NCBI GenBank assembly: GCA_020634515.1
Contig: JACKBL010000004.1
Coordinates: 434,001-498,000 of the forward strand
DNA length: 64,000 bases
Direction: 5' to 3'
Source of the DNA: Ardenticatenales bacterium
GTDB lineage: Bacteria > Chloroflexota > Anaerolineae > Promineifilales > Promineifilaceae
The notes below the pieces were generated by a model, which worked only from the letters and a program-made list of their open reading frames with translations, did no database searches and was not told where the DNA came from. Of this stretch, positions 24,608 through 34,292 are shown in pieces (positions within the stretch are counted from its first letter, which is position 1; the number at the start of each line of letters is the position of its first letter). The translations under genes and the position numbers were made by a program.

Positions 24608-27040
24608 TCACGGGGATTGTTGTAAAAATGCCTGGTCACGCTGTACGGTGCGTTTGCTGACGTCGAGCAGTTGGGCGATATCGGCAGCCGTGGGGTCGGC
24701 TCCCTGGGATTCGGCTTCTTGGAGGATGCGGGCCAGCCGTGCGCGCCGCAGAGCGACTTTGCCCTGTGACTGCCTGATGGCGGCGTCGGCGGGGCCGGCA
24801 TCCAGGGTGAGGTGGACGGGGATGAGGCGCGCGCCGGTAAGTGCCGGCATCAGGCGTGTGACCACGCTGGCCGTCGGCGGCGGCGCAATGTCCCGAATGT
24901 GCGCCTCTTCCATGAGCCGGCGTACAATGGGGTCTCGGTGAAAGAACGCCTCGCGCGCTGGTTCATCCTGAAGTTGGGCCGCGTCTTGCAACAGGCTCTT
25001 GTAGCCGCGTTTGAAGTAATCGTGCGCCTCCTGTTTTTGTCCTAACGCTTCCAGCACGACGGCATGGGCGTAGTAGATGCTGGAAGCATATTGCTGGTCG
25101 GCAGCCCCTTGCGCCAGCGCCAGCAGCGCCCGCCGCGTACAGTCTAGAGCCTGTGCTTTTTGCCCCAATCCGAGATGCGCCAGCCCCTGGATCAGCAGCA
25201 CTTCCGGCAGGTAGAGGACATCGCCCACATCGCTCTGGATGCGATATGCCTGGCGCAGCGTGGTCAGGGCCTGCTGGTGTTGTTCCGTCAACCAGAGGGA
25301 GTAGCCGAGGATGGTGAGCGTGGCGGCTTCCCAGCCGGGCATCTTCAATTCTCGGAACGTATTTAGCGCGGCGGAGGCCACCTGGATGGAATCGGGGAGG
25401 AGACTATCATCGTAGCTTTGCAGGAGGGAGGCCTGGCAATACTGGTTATAGGCGAGCCAGAAGCGGCTGCCGATTTGCGTGTAGATGGTCCGCGCCTGGG
25501 CCAGCAGTCGCAGCCCTTCCACATTGCGACCGAGTTGGGAATCGTGCATGGCCAGGGTTTGCAGCACGCGGGCTTCTTCGCTACGCATGCCCAGGTCGCG
25601 CCATGTTTGCAGGGCTTTTTTGCTATATTTTTCCGCTTCCAGGAGGCGCCCCTGGTTGGAGAGGATGATGCCCAATCCGTGCCACGCTTCGCCGCGGTGG
25701 GCTTGCAGGTCGTGTTCATGGGCCAGGGAGAGGACTTCATGGAAGCAGCGGGTGGCTTCGTTTTGTCGTCCCTGGTGGATGAGGGTGAAGCCTTGAATGA
25801 GACGGGCGCGGGCGATAGATGCCGGCATTCCAAACTGCCGCGCCAATATCAACGCCTGCTCCACGCTTACCAACGCCTGCGTCCCCTTGCTCAACCCCCA
25901 TTGCACCCGCGCCAGCACCAGCAGCGCCTCTAACTGATCCTGTTGATTGCCCGTCTCATAGGCGCAGAGCAGCGCCTGTTCCGCGCGATCATGCGCCTGC
26001 TCCGAACGCCCGGCGAAATAATCCAGCCGCGCCTGGCGGGCCATCACGGCGGGTTGGGCCGCGTCGCAGGTTGCCAGCACGCGGCCGGCCGTGTCGTATT
26101 CGTCATATAACAGGGCCAGGTCTACTTGCAACAGCTTGTATGCAGTACATAGAGGCGAATGTTGGTTGGTACATGCCGGCAGCAATGTCCCCAAACGTTG
26201 TAAGCACGTCTCCACCGCGGAACGATAGGCCCGGTCCAGGGCCAATCGTGCCTGTTGCAGCAACGATTCTGGCGAGGCATCCACCGTAATGGTTGGCGCG
26301 CTGCGCAAAGTAATGGCGGCCGTCTGGATAGCCTGGGCCAGTTCTTGCGTGGCCGGTTCCGGCTCGATCTTCAGTTCCTCCTGGATCAGGACGACGAAAT
26401 GCTCGTAGGCAGCCAGGGCCGCGCCCCGCTGCCCCAGAGCGTGGTGGGCGCGCATGAGCAGCCGCAGCGCTTTTTCGTCGTAAGGCTCCTCCTGAATCAG
26501 CCGCTGCGCCAGGTGCAGCGCAGCCTCAAATTGCTGGTTTTGCGCCAGGTGGCTCACGCAGCGGTGCAACAGACGGATGTATTGCAAATAGAGCGATTCG
26601 CTTTCTTCGTTGAGCCAGCCACCCAGCCCGTTCGTTAGCAGGGGTCCCTTGTAGAGATTGATGGCAGCGAGCCAATTGGGCGGATCATCCTGAGCGGCGT
26701 ATTTTTGGAATGCTTCCACATCCAACCACCGGGCATCGGCGGGGAGGAGCACATCTTTATTGCTGGTTTGCAGGGGCAGGTCAGGCAGCGCTTTGCGCAC
26801 CACCCAGAGCAAGTCACTCAGGCGTTGTCGCCCCGTCTTTTCCGGCAAATCCGGGAACAGCCAGCCGGCGAGTCGCTCACGGGCCAATGGGCGTGGGCGC
26901 AGGAGCAAGCCCAACAGCAATGTGTGGGTGCGATGGGGAGGAGGGGGGATGCGTATGCTCCCTTCTGGGATTACTTTGGTAATTTCCAGTTCTCCCAGAA
27001 GGGAAAAGTGGTAGAAGGGGCGTGGGGATTGCTCGCTCAT
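24608..27040 (-). CDS. BTAD/TPR transcriptional regulator with C-terminal HTH
   Basis: 810 residues. The N-terminal region (YHFSLLGELEIT ... LLLGLLLRPRPLARERLAGWLFPDLPEKTGRQRLSDLLWVVRKALPD-type pattern) is the OmpR-like winged helix of SARP regulators. Residues about 110-255 form the BTAD domain (SESLYLQYIRLLHRCV ... LIQEEPYDEKALRLLMRAHHALGQRGAALAAYEHFV). Residues about 270-700 are a long TPR array (repeated LG..EEA..L, GLGIILSNQGRLLEAEKYSKKAL). Residues about 770-805 add a second HTH (TAADIAQLLDVSKRTVQRD). It probably senses a ligand or partner through the TPRs and activates transcription. The target is unknown; nearest candidates are the secreted paralogues downstream. A DNA-binding element at both ends is uncommon. 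Confidence 0.85.
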   Translation of the reverse strand: MSEQSPRPFYHFSLLGELEITKVIPEGSIRIPPPPHRTHTLLLGLLLRPRPLARERLAGWLFPDLPEKTGRQRLSDLLWVVRKALPDLPLQTSNKDVLLPADARWLDVEAFQKYAAQDDPPNWLAAINLYKGPLLTNGLGGWLNEESESLYLQYIRLLHRCVSHLAQNQQFEAALHLAQRLIQEEPYDEKALRLLMRAHHALGQRGAALAAYEHFVVLIQEELKIEPEPATQELAQAIQTAAITLRSAPTITVDASPESLLQQARLALDRAYRSAVETCLQRLGTLLPACTNQHSPLCTAYKLLQVDLALLYDEYDTAGRVLATCDAAQPAVMARQARLDYFAGRSEQAHDRAEQALLCAYETGNQQDQLEALLVLARVQWGLSKGTQALVSVEQALILARQFGMPASIARARLIQGFTLIHQGRQNEATRCFHEVLSLAHEHDLQAHRGEAWHGLGIILSNQGRLLEAEKYSKKALQTWRDLGMRSEEARVLQTLAMHDSQLGRNVEGLRLLAQARTIYTQIGSRFWLAYNQYCQASLLQSYDDSLLPDSIQVASAALNTFRELKMPGWEAATLTILGYSLWLTEQHQQALTTLRQAYRIQSDVGDVLYLPEVLLIQGLAHLGLGQKAQALDCTRRALLALAQGAADQQYASSIYYAHAVVLEALGQKQEAHDYFKRGYKSLLQDAAQLQDEPAREAFFHRDPIVRRLMEEAHIRDIAPPPTASVVTRLMPALTGARLIPVHLTLDAGPADAAIRQSQGKVALRRARLARILQEAESQGADPTAADIAQLLDVSKRTVQRDQAFLQQSP

Positions 27041-27538
27041 ACGACTGCTCAGGAGGAAGCGCCAGACCTACGCCTGCGCGCATTGTTTGCCGAAGCGCGC
27101 GCGCTCTATATTCCGCGCCGGGGGGGGAAAGATCGCGAGTATTTCCCCCGATGCATCTAATACTCGTTCCGTAATGGAGGAAATGATACCTCAAGTATAT
27201 AGCGAGTTGGAGATTGCGGAAACCTTGCCTGGAGAGGAAGGGGTGGGTCAAAAGGGGGATAAACCTTAAAGATTTTGTGGCTGTTTGGTTTCTTGTTTGG
27301 TAAATCGGACCACGAGCGGTTTGGAAAATTACTGATTTGCGCGGACAATCGATAGAATACGTGACATAAAATAGAGGCGATTATTCACGAATGTCCCTAA
27401 AACCTACCCGGATGCGCAGTTTTTCGCCGAAAACCTCTCGTCATTCAAGCCATTTACCTTCATAACAGCGTCCGCGAAGGCGTACGAGTAGGTGCGAATA
27501 AACCGGGCAAGGGCATGTCTACAGATGGAGTTCTTTAG
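27041..27538. other. 498-base divergent promoter region
   Basis: It lies between the divergent BTAD regulator and the helicase pair. A degraded copy of repeat family 2 is visible at about 27385-27500 (ttattcacgaatgtcc, ctctcgtcattcaagccat, cataacagcgtccgcgaagg). No open frame has both a ribosome site and natural composition. Confidence 0.5.
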
Positions 27539-29335
27539 ATGAACCATTTACTCTCCACTGCTGACGCGGAAATGCGTCATTTTCTCGAGGGGCTGCGTGA
27601 TCTGGTGTTGACGGAGACGGAAGCTCAGCGGCAGCAAATATCTGATCAATGGAGGAAGCCTCTCTCGACACGTGTCGCCGATGGGTATGCGATTGAAGGC
27701 GTGCGTGTCAGCGAGATACGCACGGATGGAAAGGTGGAACTGACCTGTCCGCGCAATGTTTCCCGTTTCCGTCCGGGGGATGTGCTGTGCTTGAGTCATG
27801 ATGATCCGTTTTTTGCCGGCAATCCCATGCTCACCCTTGATGAAGATGAAGAAACAAAACTTATTGTTTCCTCTGAACTGCCCGTAGCGTGGGACCAACT
27901 CTCGGCGCATCAAGAGCCGTGGACGTTGGACATCGGGTTCGTTGATTTGAGTAGCTACATCATTAGCGCGTTGGTGGAAGCGGGGGATACGCGCGTGGGG
28001 CGAGAGCGAATTCTCCCCTTGCTTATGCAGCGTGTTCAGCCGGACATCGATCCTGTTTTGTACGCTCACGGATTAGCGTTAGGGGAGGAACGGGCGCTTA
28101 ATTGGAGCCAAAGTGAAGCCCTGGCGAATGCGTATGCCACGGATCTCGCTTACCTGGTGCAGGGACCGCCAGGCACGGGCAAGACCCGTGTTTTAGCGAC
28201 GTTGGCACGGGCGTTGGTCCAGAACGGGGAGCGGGTGTTGGTTTGCGCTTTTACTCATCGGGCTATCAACAACGCGCTTAATGCTATCGCTCGTTTTAAT
28301 CCTGGCGTGCCGGCAATCAAGGTTGGCGATCCCACGCGCGCGGACGACCTGCGCGTAAAAAACTACGAGACGTTTCACGAGTCCCCTTTGGCCGATGAAG
28401 GCGGCGGCTACATTGTCGGCGCGACGCCATTCGCCACGCGTACCAGACGATTGGGCGGCGTTGCTTTTGATACCATTATTTTCGACGAGGCGAGCCAGAT
28501 CACGCTTCCACTGGCGATTATGGGAATGTTAGCCGGTCAGAAATATGTTTTCTTTGGCGATCAGAAGCAGTTGCCGCCCGTTTTGACCACGCGCATGACG
28601 GGCGGCGCCTTCCGCGAATCCGTTTTTGGGACGCTCGTGGATGGCAATTTTGACACGATGCTGACCGAGACCTATCGCTTAAATGATGCCTTAGCCGGTT
28701 GGCCCAGCCGCCAATTCTACGATGGTTTACTGACGTCGGCCCCACAGGCCGCGGGAGGACGTATCCAGTACCATGCGCCACCCCGCCGCCTGGATGATGT
28801 ACTCGCTCCCCACGAACCGAAAGTGTTTTGGGACCTGGGGCACCATAATCATACAACTTACTGTCATCAGGAAGCGTCCGCGGTGGTTGATTTAATTACG
28901 ACGTTGCTAGCGTGCGGCACGCCGGCGGCGGAAATCGGCGTGGTGGCTCCTTACCGGGCGCAGGGTCGCCTGCTACGCAATATGTTGCGCGCCTACGTGC
29001 CCGAACCGGCCATTCGTCGCCAGCTTGTTGTGGATACGGTTGAGCGTATGCAAGGCCAGGAGCGGGACCTGATTATTCTCTCCTTGACCACGTCTAATCC
29101 GGGTTTTGCCGCTAATGTGGCCGAGTTCTTTTTTCAGCCGGAGCGCCTGAATGTCGCGATCACGCGCCCGCGCTATAAGCTGATTATTGTTGGCAGCCGC
29201 TTTGTGTTGAATGCGCAACCATTCGATGCCGCGTTTGCCGCCATGGTGGATTTGTTGGACGATTTGCTGACAAGCTGCAAATATATTCCCCTGACCCAGG
29301 ATATTTCTCCCCAGGTATGGGAGAGTGAGTGGTGA
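27539..29335 (+). CDS. UPF1/DNA2-like SF1 helicase
   Basis: 598 residues. Residues 1-190 are an N-terminal region with no recognised fold. Helicase motifs follow: Q/I (NWSQSEALANA, GPPGTGKTRVLATLA), Ib (AFTHRAINNAL), II (IIFDEASQITLPLA), III (FFGDQKQLPPVL), IV (ETYRLNDALAGWPSRQFYDGLL), V (VDTVERMQGQERDLIILSLT) and VI (PERLNVAITRPRYKLIIVG). The DEAS box and Q-rich V motif are those of the SF1B AAA_11/AAA_12 group that includes DNA2 and UPF1. GGAG lies 8 nt before the ATG. The stop is 29 bases before the second helicase, suggesting co-expression. There is no fused nuclease, so the pair may work in DNA repair or as a defence module; the sequence does not tell. Confidence 0.88.
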   Translation: MNHLLSTADAEMRHFLEGLRDLVLTETEAQRQQISDQWRKPLSTRVADGYAIEGVRVSEIRTDGKVELTCPRNVSRFRPGDVLCLSHDDPFFAGNPMLTLDEDEETKLIVSSELPVAWDQLSAHQEPWTLDIGFVDLSSYIISALVEAGDTRVGRERILPLLMQRVQPDIDPVLYAHGLALGEERALNWSQSEALANAYATDLAYLVQGPPGTGKTRVLATLARALVQNGERVLVCAFTHRAINNALNAIARFNPGVPAIKVGDPTRADDLRVKNYETFHESPLADEGGGYIVGATPFATRTRRLGGVAFDTIIFDEASQITLPLAIMGMLAGQKYVFFGDQKQLPPVLTTRMTGGAFRESVFGTLVDGNFDTMLTETYRLNDALAGWPSRQFYDGLLTSAPQAAGGRIQYHAPPRRLDDVLAPHEPKVFWDLGHHNHTTYCHQEASAVVDLITTLLACGTPAAEIGVVAPYRAQGRLLRNMLRAYVPEPAIRRQLVVDTVERMQGQERDLIILSLTTSNPGFAANVAEFFFQPERLNVAITRPRYKLIIVGSRFVLNAQPFDAAFAAMVDLLDDLLTSCKYIPLTQDISPQVWESEW

Positions 29336-29364
29336 TGGGCACGGGCAAAAGGTAGGATGATCAG

Positions 29365-31365
29365 ATGGCTCAGCTTGTTCCGGGAACGCCGATACAGGGT
29401 TCATCGGCGGAGGTTATTCGTCTGTTTAATGTGTTGAAGCGACTGCCGGATGATTATGTTGTATCACAGCGATTGCCGGCATTACACGGACCAGGACCGC
29501 ACTTTTGGTTGCTACGGGATAACCGGGCATTCTTCCTGGCCGTTTCCACGGCAACGCCGCAAGAGGCCCAGCGAGCGCAACAACCGGATTTGTTTCACGG
29601 CGCGCAAGTGTCTATTGGGGCGCGGGAGGAGGAACTGCTGTCCTTGTTCCTGGAGAGCGCGGCCAAAGGGTTGGGAATTCCCGCGGCCATTCTTTTCCCC
29701 AATCTCATGCAACGGCATTTGGACGGGATGAGGCCGGCGAATACCCGAACGTTTTGGGTGAGTAAAGAGCATTTGACGCCGGAGCGCTGGCATCAATGGG
29801 TGTTTGAGCGTTTGTCGGAGCCGCTGATGCCGGCACAAATCAACCACATCCGCGCTCACTTCACGCCGGAAGTCGTCATTCCCGCATCCTTTACCGTGCG
29901 CCCACCTCTTGAACGCTATACGGAAGCCCAACTGTCTGATTATCTGCTGGATTATGACCAGGAATATGCGCTCAAACTGGACCTGGACTTGCCCGATGTT
30001 GGCAAGCATACAGCCAAAGATTTCGGACTTCGCCTCGTCAACGGCGTTGCCGGCAGCGGCAAATCCCTCATCGTCATCTACCGCGCCCACATCCTGCGCC
30101 AGCTATTCCCCCACAAGCGCATCCTCATTCTCACCCACAATCGCGCCCTCATTCACGACTTGCGCCGCCGTTATGCCCGGCTCAGCGACGGCGACAAAAG
30201 CGTCGAAATGTACACCTTCATGGGCTGGTGTCGTCGCTACTGGCCCGACGAAAGGACCTGGCACCGACTTATCCGTTATCGTGACCGCCTCGACCTGGCG
30301 ACACAAATCTGGCACAGGCATTTACGCGGGACGGCTGTTTCCGAACAAATGCTGCTGGATGAAATTGATTGGTATAAAGACCGGCTGCTCTTTAGTCAGG
30401 AAGATTATCTGGCCGCGGACCGCGGTGGGCGCGGTTTTGCTTTAGGCGAGTCCATGCGCCTGCGTCTCTACCAGGCCATGGAAAGCTATCACCAGGCTTT
30501 GCGGCATCGGCAACAAATGGATTGGGGCGATGTTCCCCGGCAATTATGGCGCTATTGGCACAGCGGAGCAGTAGCGTTGCCTCGCTATGACGTTATCCTC
30601 GTGGACGAAGCGCAGTTTTTTGCCCCACTCTGGTTTGAAATCATCAAGCGCGTCCTCACCCCAGACGTAGGGCATCTCTTCCTGGTGGCCGATACCAGCC
30701 AGGGATTCTTGAAACGGGGTCAATCCTGGCTGTCCAGTGGTTTGGAAGTGCGCGGACGAGTACACCGCCTATACAAAAGTTACCGCACCACCCACGAAAT
30801 CCTGGATTTTGCCACACTCCTATACCGTACCCGATTGCCCGATGACGCGGATGATATTGTGCCGCCCAGCATGGAAGATATGCCCCATGGGGCGATCCCT
30901 GTCATCATTCCGCTCACCACGGAACAAGATGAAGTGACGCGCGTTATCAATGAAATACGCCTGCTACGCAAAAACGGCATCCCCTGGCGAGACATTCTGA
31001 TCATTCATGCCAGCCGCCAGGAAATCGGGCACATCATTGTGCGCCTGAACAAGGTTTTTGGGGCAAATACCGCCATTGATCCAGGTAAGGGCAAATCGGA
31101 AAACCAGGTTCGGGTTTGTTCCCTGAATGCGGCCACCGGTCTGGAAAGCCCTATTGTGTTTCTCATGGGGGCGCATGAGTTGTATGAGCGCGAGCAGAGT
31201 ATTCGCTTATCCGATGAAGAGCGAACCGAATTGATTCGCGATAACACGCGCAAACTGTACATGGCGCTCACCCGCGCCGGGCAACGGCTGGTGTTGACCT
31301 ACGTGGGGCGGATTCCGCAGAACCTCGCTCGCCTATTTCCTCCCGCGAAAGAAGCCGACAGTTGA
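29365..31365 (+). CDS. UvrD-like SF1 helicase
   Basis: 666 residues. The N-terminal 220 residues (RLPDDYVVSQRLPALHGPGPHFWLL) resemble the NERD/nuclease-like front part of some SF1 proteins, but I cannot confirm a catalytic site. Helicase motifs: I (LRLVNGVAGSGKSLIVIYRA), Ia (ILILTHNRALIHDLRRRY), II (YDVILVDEAQFFAPLWFEI), III (LFLVADTSQGFLKRG), IV (LYKSYRTTHEILDFATLL), V (VRVCSLNAATGLESPIVFLMG) and VI (KLYMALTRAGQRLVLTYVG). This is the UvrD/Rep branch, unlike its partner. Having one helicase of each SF1 branch in tandem is the notable point. It converges on the osmoprotectant transporter operon 14 bases later. Confidence 0.85.
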   Translation: MAQLVPGTPIQGSSAEVIRLFNVLKRLPDDYVVSQRLPALHGPGPHFWLLRDNRAFFLAVSTATPQEAQRAQQPDLFHGAQVSIGAREEELLSLFLESAAKGLGIPAAILFPNLMQRHLDGMRPANTRTFWVSKEHLTPERWHQWVFERLSEPLMPAQINHIRAHFTPEVVIPASFTVRPPLERYTEAQLSDYLLDYDQEYALKLDLDLPDVGKHTAKDFGLRLVNGVAGSGKSLIVIYRAHILRQLFPHKRILILTHNRALIHDLRRRYARLSDGDKSVEMYTFMGWCRRYWPDERTWHRLIRYRDRLDLATQIWHRHLRGTAVSEQMLLDEIDWYKDRLLFSQEDYLAADRGGRGFALGESMRLRLYQAMESYHQALRHRQQMDWGDVPRQLWRYWHSGAVALPRYDVILVDEAQFFAPLWFEIIKRVLTPDVGHLFLVADTSQGFLKRGQSWLSSGLEVRGRVHRLYKSYRTTHEILDFATLLYRTRLPDDADDIVPPSMEDMPHGAIPVIIPLTTEQDEVTRVINEIRLLRKNGIPWRDILIIHASRQEIGHIIVRLNKVFGANTAIDPGKGKSENQVRVCSLNAATGLESPIVFLMGAHELYEREQSIRLSDEERTELIRDNTRKLYMALTRAGQRLVLTYVGRIPQNLARLFPPAKEADS

Positions 31366-31379
31366 TTATTCGTGGTCGT

Positions 31380-32057
31380 TCATACCTCATACCCCATGCC
31401 TCCTTCACGGGCGGCGCGTTGGCGTTCACGCTTTTCGGCGCGGCGCGCAGGGTCGAAGTAGTCTTCGGCGATGAGGAGGAGGCGGTTGAGCAGCATGGCC
31501 AGCAGGGCGACGACGAGGGAGCCGGAGAGGATTTTGTCGTAGCGGTTTTGGGCGATGCCGTCAAAAAGGAGCGTGCCCAATCCGCCGGCGCTGAATTTGG
31601 CGCCAATGGTGGCGATGGCCGTGGCGACGACGGCGGCGATGCGCATGCCGGCAAGGATGACGGGTAGCGCCAGCGGGAACTGCACCAGCCACCACCGCTG
31701 CCACGAATTCATGCCCATGCCGTTGGCGGCTTCGATCATGGCGGGGGAGATGCCTTGCAAGCCGGCGACGATGTTGCGCACGAGGATGATTTGCGTGTAG
31801 ATGACGAGGGCGGCGATGACGGAGCGTTGATTGAGGCCGAAGAGGGGGAGGAGCAGGATGAGGAGGGCGATGCTGGGGATGGTGTAGAGCGTGCCTAATA
31901 TGCCGAGGACGATGGTGGCGAGTCGCCGGTAGCGGGCCAGCAGCAGTCCGAGGGGCAGGGCGATGACGGTGGAGATCAGCAAGGCGAGGAGGACCATGAA
32001 GAGGTGTTGGCCCGTGAGGCGGAGGATGATGTCGAAGTGCTGGAAGATGTAGGACAT
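31380..32057 (-). CDS. opuCB: Osmoprotectant ABC transporter permease (OpuCB-like)
   Basis: 225 residues with about five membrane helices and the binding-protein-dependent permease signature (AALVIYTQIILVRNIVAGLQGISPAMIEAANGMGMN, the EAA loop). The motif LYTIPSIALLILLLPLFGL is typical of the OpuC/ProW betaine-choline family. It ends the four-gene set, 12 bases after the ATPase gene. The C-terminus is unusually charged (YFDPARRAEKRERQRAAREGG). It would import glycine betaine, choline or a similar compatible solute. Confidence 0.9.
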   Translation of the reverse strand: MSYIFQHFDIILRLTGQHLFMVLLALLISTVIALPLGLLLARYRRLATIVLGILGTLYTIPSIALLILLLPLFGLNQRSVIAALVIYTQIILVRNIVAGLQGISPAMIEAANGMGMNSWQRWWLVQFPLALPVILAGMRIAAVVATAIATIGAKFSAGGLGTLLFDGIAQNRYDKILSGSLVVALLAMLLNRLLLIAEDYFDPARRAEKRERQRAAREGGMGYEV

Positions 32058-32069
32058 GAGGGTTGGGGG

Positions 32070-33050
32070 TCAGATGCCGGCATCATCCACGTGGTCGCCC
32101 GTAGAATGACGGATGTTGTCCAGGGTGAGCAGGCCAACGGGTCTCCCGTTTTCGGTGACGGTGAGGGCGGGGGCGCGGCTACGCAGGAGGAGGGAGAGCG
32201 CCTGGCGCAGGTCGTCGTCGCGGCTGATGGTGTGCCGGTCGTCGGGCGCGGCGGCGGCGGGCAGGGGGGTCATGGCGGCGGCGACGCGAATGAGGCCGAG
32301 TTGACGCACCATGTCGTCCGCGCCGACGAGTTGGTGGACGAATTCGTTGGCGGGCTGGCTGAGAATGTTGAAGGGGGTGTCGAATTGCACGATTTTGCCG
32401 GCACGCATCACCACGATTTTGTCCGCCAGCCGCAGCGCCTCCTCCACGTCATGCGTCACAAACAGGATCGTCTTCCGCAGCTTGCGTTGCAATTGCAGCA
32501 TTTCATCTTGCAGCCCCGCGCGCGTGATGGCATCAATCGCCCCAAAAGGCTCATCCATCAAGATCACGTCCGGGTCGCCGGCCAGCGCCCGCGCCACGCC
32601 CACGCGCTGCCGCTGCCCGCCGGACATTTGCGCCGGGTAGCGGTCGCGGTACTCGTCAGGCGGCAAGTCCACCAGTGTCAGCAGTTCATCCACGCGGTCG
32701 CGCGTCCGCGTCGGGGGCCATTTGAGCAGGTTGGGCACGACGCCGATGTTTTGGGCCACCGTCATGTGCGGAAAGAGGCCGATTTGTTGGATGACGTAGC
32801 CGATTTGCCGCCGCAGGTCGGTGATGTTCATCTGGCGGATGTCGGCGTCGTTGAGGTAAATTGTGCCGGCACTTGGCTCATAAAGCCGATTCACCATTTT
32901 CAGCAGCGTCGTCTTGCCACAGCCCGACGGCCCCAACAGCACCACAAAGCCGCTATCCTCCGCCGTGAACGAGCAATCATCCACCGCCGGCCGCGGCGCA
33001 TTCGCAAACTGCTTAGAGACATGTTCAAACCGGATCGCACACATAGGCAT
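32070..33050 (-). CDS. opuCA: Osmoprotectant ABC transporter ATPase (OpuCA-like)
   Basis: About 326 residues from ATG 33050 (an ATG at 33044 is equally possible; the longest frame to 33143 adds an unrelated leader). Walker A GPSGCGKTTLL, Q-loop VIQQIGLFPHMT, signature MSGGQRQRVGVARAL, Walker B VILMDEPFGAIDA, H-loop FVTHDVEEAL. The C-terminus has a CBS-like region (LRQALSLLLRSRAPALTVTENGRPVGLLTLDNI), which in OpuA/OpuC ATPases senses ionic strength or cyclic di-AMP. It powers uptake through the flanking permeases. Confidence 0.92.
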   Translation of the reverse strand: MPMCAIRFEHVSKQFANAPRPAVDDCSFTAEDSGFVVLLGPSGCGKTTLLKMVNRLYEPSAGTIYLNDADIRQMNITDLRRQIGYVIQQIGLFPHMTVAQNIGVVPNLLKWPPTRTRDRVDELLTLVDLPPDEYRDRYPAQMSGGQRQRVGVARALAGDPDVILMDEPFGAIDAITRAGLQDEMLQLQRKLRKTILFVTHDVEEALRLADKIVVMRAGKIVQFDTPFNILSQPANEFVHQLVGADDMVRQLGLIRVAAAMTPLPAAAAPDDRHTISRDDDLRQALSLLLRSRAPALTVTENGRPVGLLTLDNIRHSTGDHVDDAGI

Positions 33051-33166
33051 CTGGAGATTGGCCGTTACAAAGGAAGTAGGAAGAGAACGGAAAGTCAAAA
33101 AAAGGGGAGAGACGGGAACAGGCCTTCCGCTCCCGTCTCTCAAGAATGACCGTCAACTATCGACCG

Positions 33167-34072
33167 TCAACCCTTGATAAGCCCTTCTTGCGTCAGGAAC
33201 TCCTTGGCCACGTCGGCGGGTTCGCGCCCGTTGCCGGAGACCTCGTTATTCAGCCGCTGCATCGTCTCGTTGGTCAGCAGCGGAGCCACTTTATTCAGGA
33301 TGTCGGCGATGTCGGGATGCTCGTTGAGGACGGATTCACGAATCACGGGAGCCACCTGGTAGGGGGGATACAGCCCTTTGTCGTCCACCAGAGAGAGCAA
33401 ATCGTAGGCCGCCAGTTCCCCGTCCGTGCCGAAGGCCACCACCACGTCCGCTTCCCCGTTTAGCAGTGCCTGGTAGCGCAGCCCCGGGTCAACCGACAGA
33501 AAATCCTTGAAGGCGAAGTCACCATAGACGCGCTTCAGGCCGGGGATGCCATCTTCCCGTTCCGCGAATTCCGGCGGGCCAATGAGGACGAGGTCGCCGG
33601 CATGGGCTACCATGTCCGAGAAGGTGGTGATGCCCAACTCGGCGGCGCGCGCTTTGGTCATCGCCAGAGCTTGCGTGTTGTTCATTGGCGCGGGGTCCAG
33701 CCAGACCAATTGGAACTGGTCCGCATACGCCTGCTTCACCGTGTCGAAAACGGCCTGTGGGTCACTCATCACCGATAGTTTGAGGACCGTGAGCAGTCCC
33801 GTGCCCGTGTATTCCGGGTAGAGGTCGATTTCTCCGTCCAGCAGCGCCTGCTGTGCCACGGGCGTGCCGCCCAGGTTCAGCTTGCGGTTGACGGTGTAGC
33901 CCGCGTCCTCCAACAAGAGCGCGTACATTTCACCTAAAATGAACTGCTCCGTGAAATCTTTGGAAGCGACGGTGACGCTCCCCTTGTTGCCGCCGCCGCA
34001 CGCCGTCAGGACCAGGGACAAGGCCATGACGAGGACGAGCAGGAGGCTGAGTTTTTGCCAGTGGCGTCTCAT
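33167..34072 (-). CDS. opuCC: Osmoprotectant-binding lipoprotein (OpuCC-like)
   Basis: 301 residues. The signal peptide LSLLLVLVMALSLVLTACGGG carries a lipobox (LTAC), so it is predicted to be lipid-anchored outside the membrane. The mature part matches OpuAC/GbsU-type binding proteins: KDFTEQFILGEMYALLLEDAGY, GGTPVAQQALLDGEIDLYPEYTGTGL and a C-terminal LNEVSGNGREPADVAKEFL-like end. AGAAGGAGA precedes the ATG. It delivers quaternary-amine solutes to the two permeases. Confidence 0.92.
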   Translation of the reverse strand: MRRHWQKLSLLLVLVMALSLVLTACGGGNKGSVTVASKDFTEQFILGEMYALLLEDAGYTVNRKLNLGGTPVAQQALLDGEIDLYPEYTGTGLLTVLKLSVMSDPQAVFDTVKQAYADQFQLVWLDPAPMNNTQALAMTKARAAELGITTFSDMVAHAGDLVLIGPPEFAEREDGIPGLKRVYGDFAFKDFLSVDPGLRYQALLNGEADVVVAFGTDGELAAYDLLSLVDDKGLYPPYQVAPVIRESVLNEHPDIADILNKVAPLLTNETMQRLNNEVSGNGREPADVAKEFLTQEGLIKG

Positions 34073-34292
34073 GATGTTCTCCTTCTGTTTGGTGATATGG
34101 TTTGGGGTAGGCGCGTTTGCAAGAAACGGTTAATGGGTGAATGGCTGAATTGGTGAATGACTAATCCATTTGTCGTCATGCAATTTCATTAGCTATGCAA
34201 CAGTTCGACTGTTCACCCATTATTTATTTCTCCACAGGTTTGTTTGAAACGCACCTACATTATCGTCGGCAGTATTGCCGGCATGAAAATGG

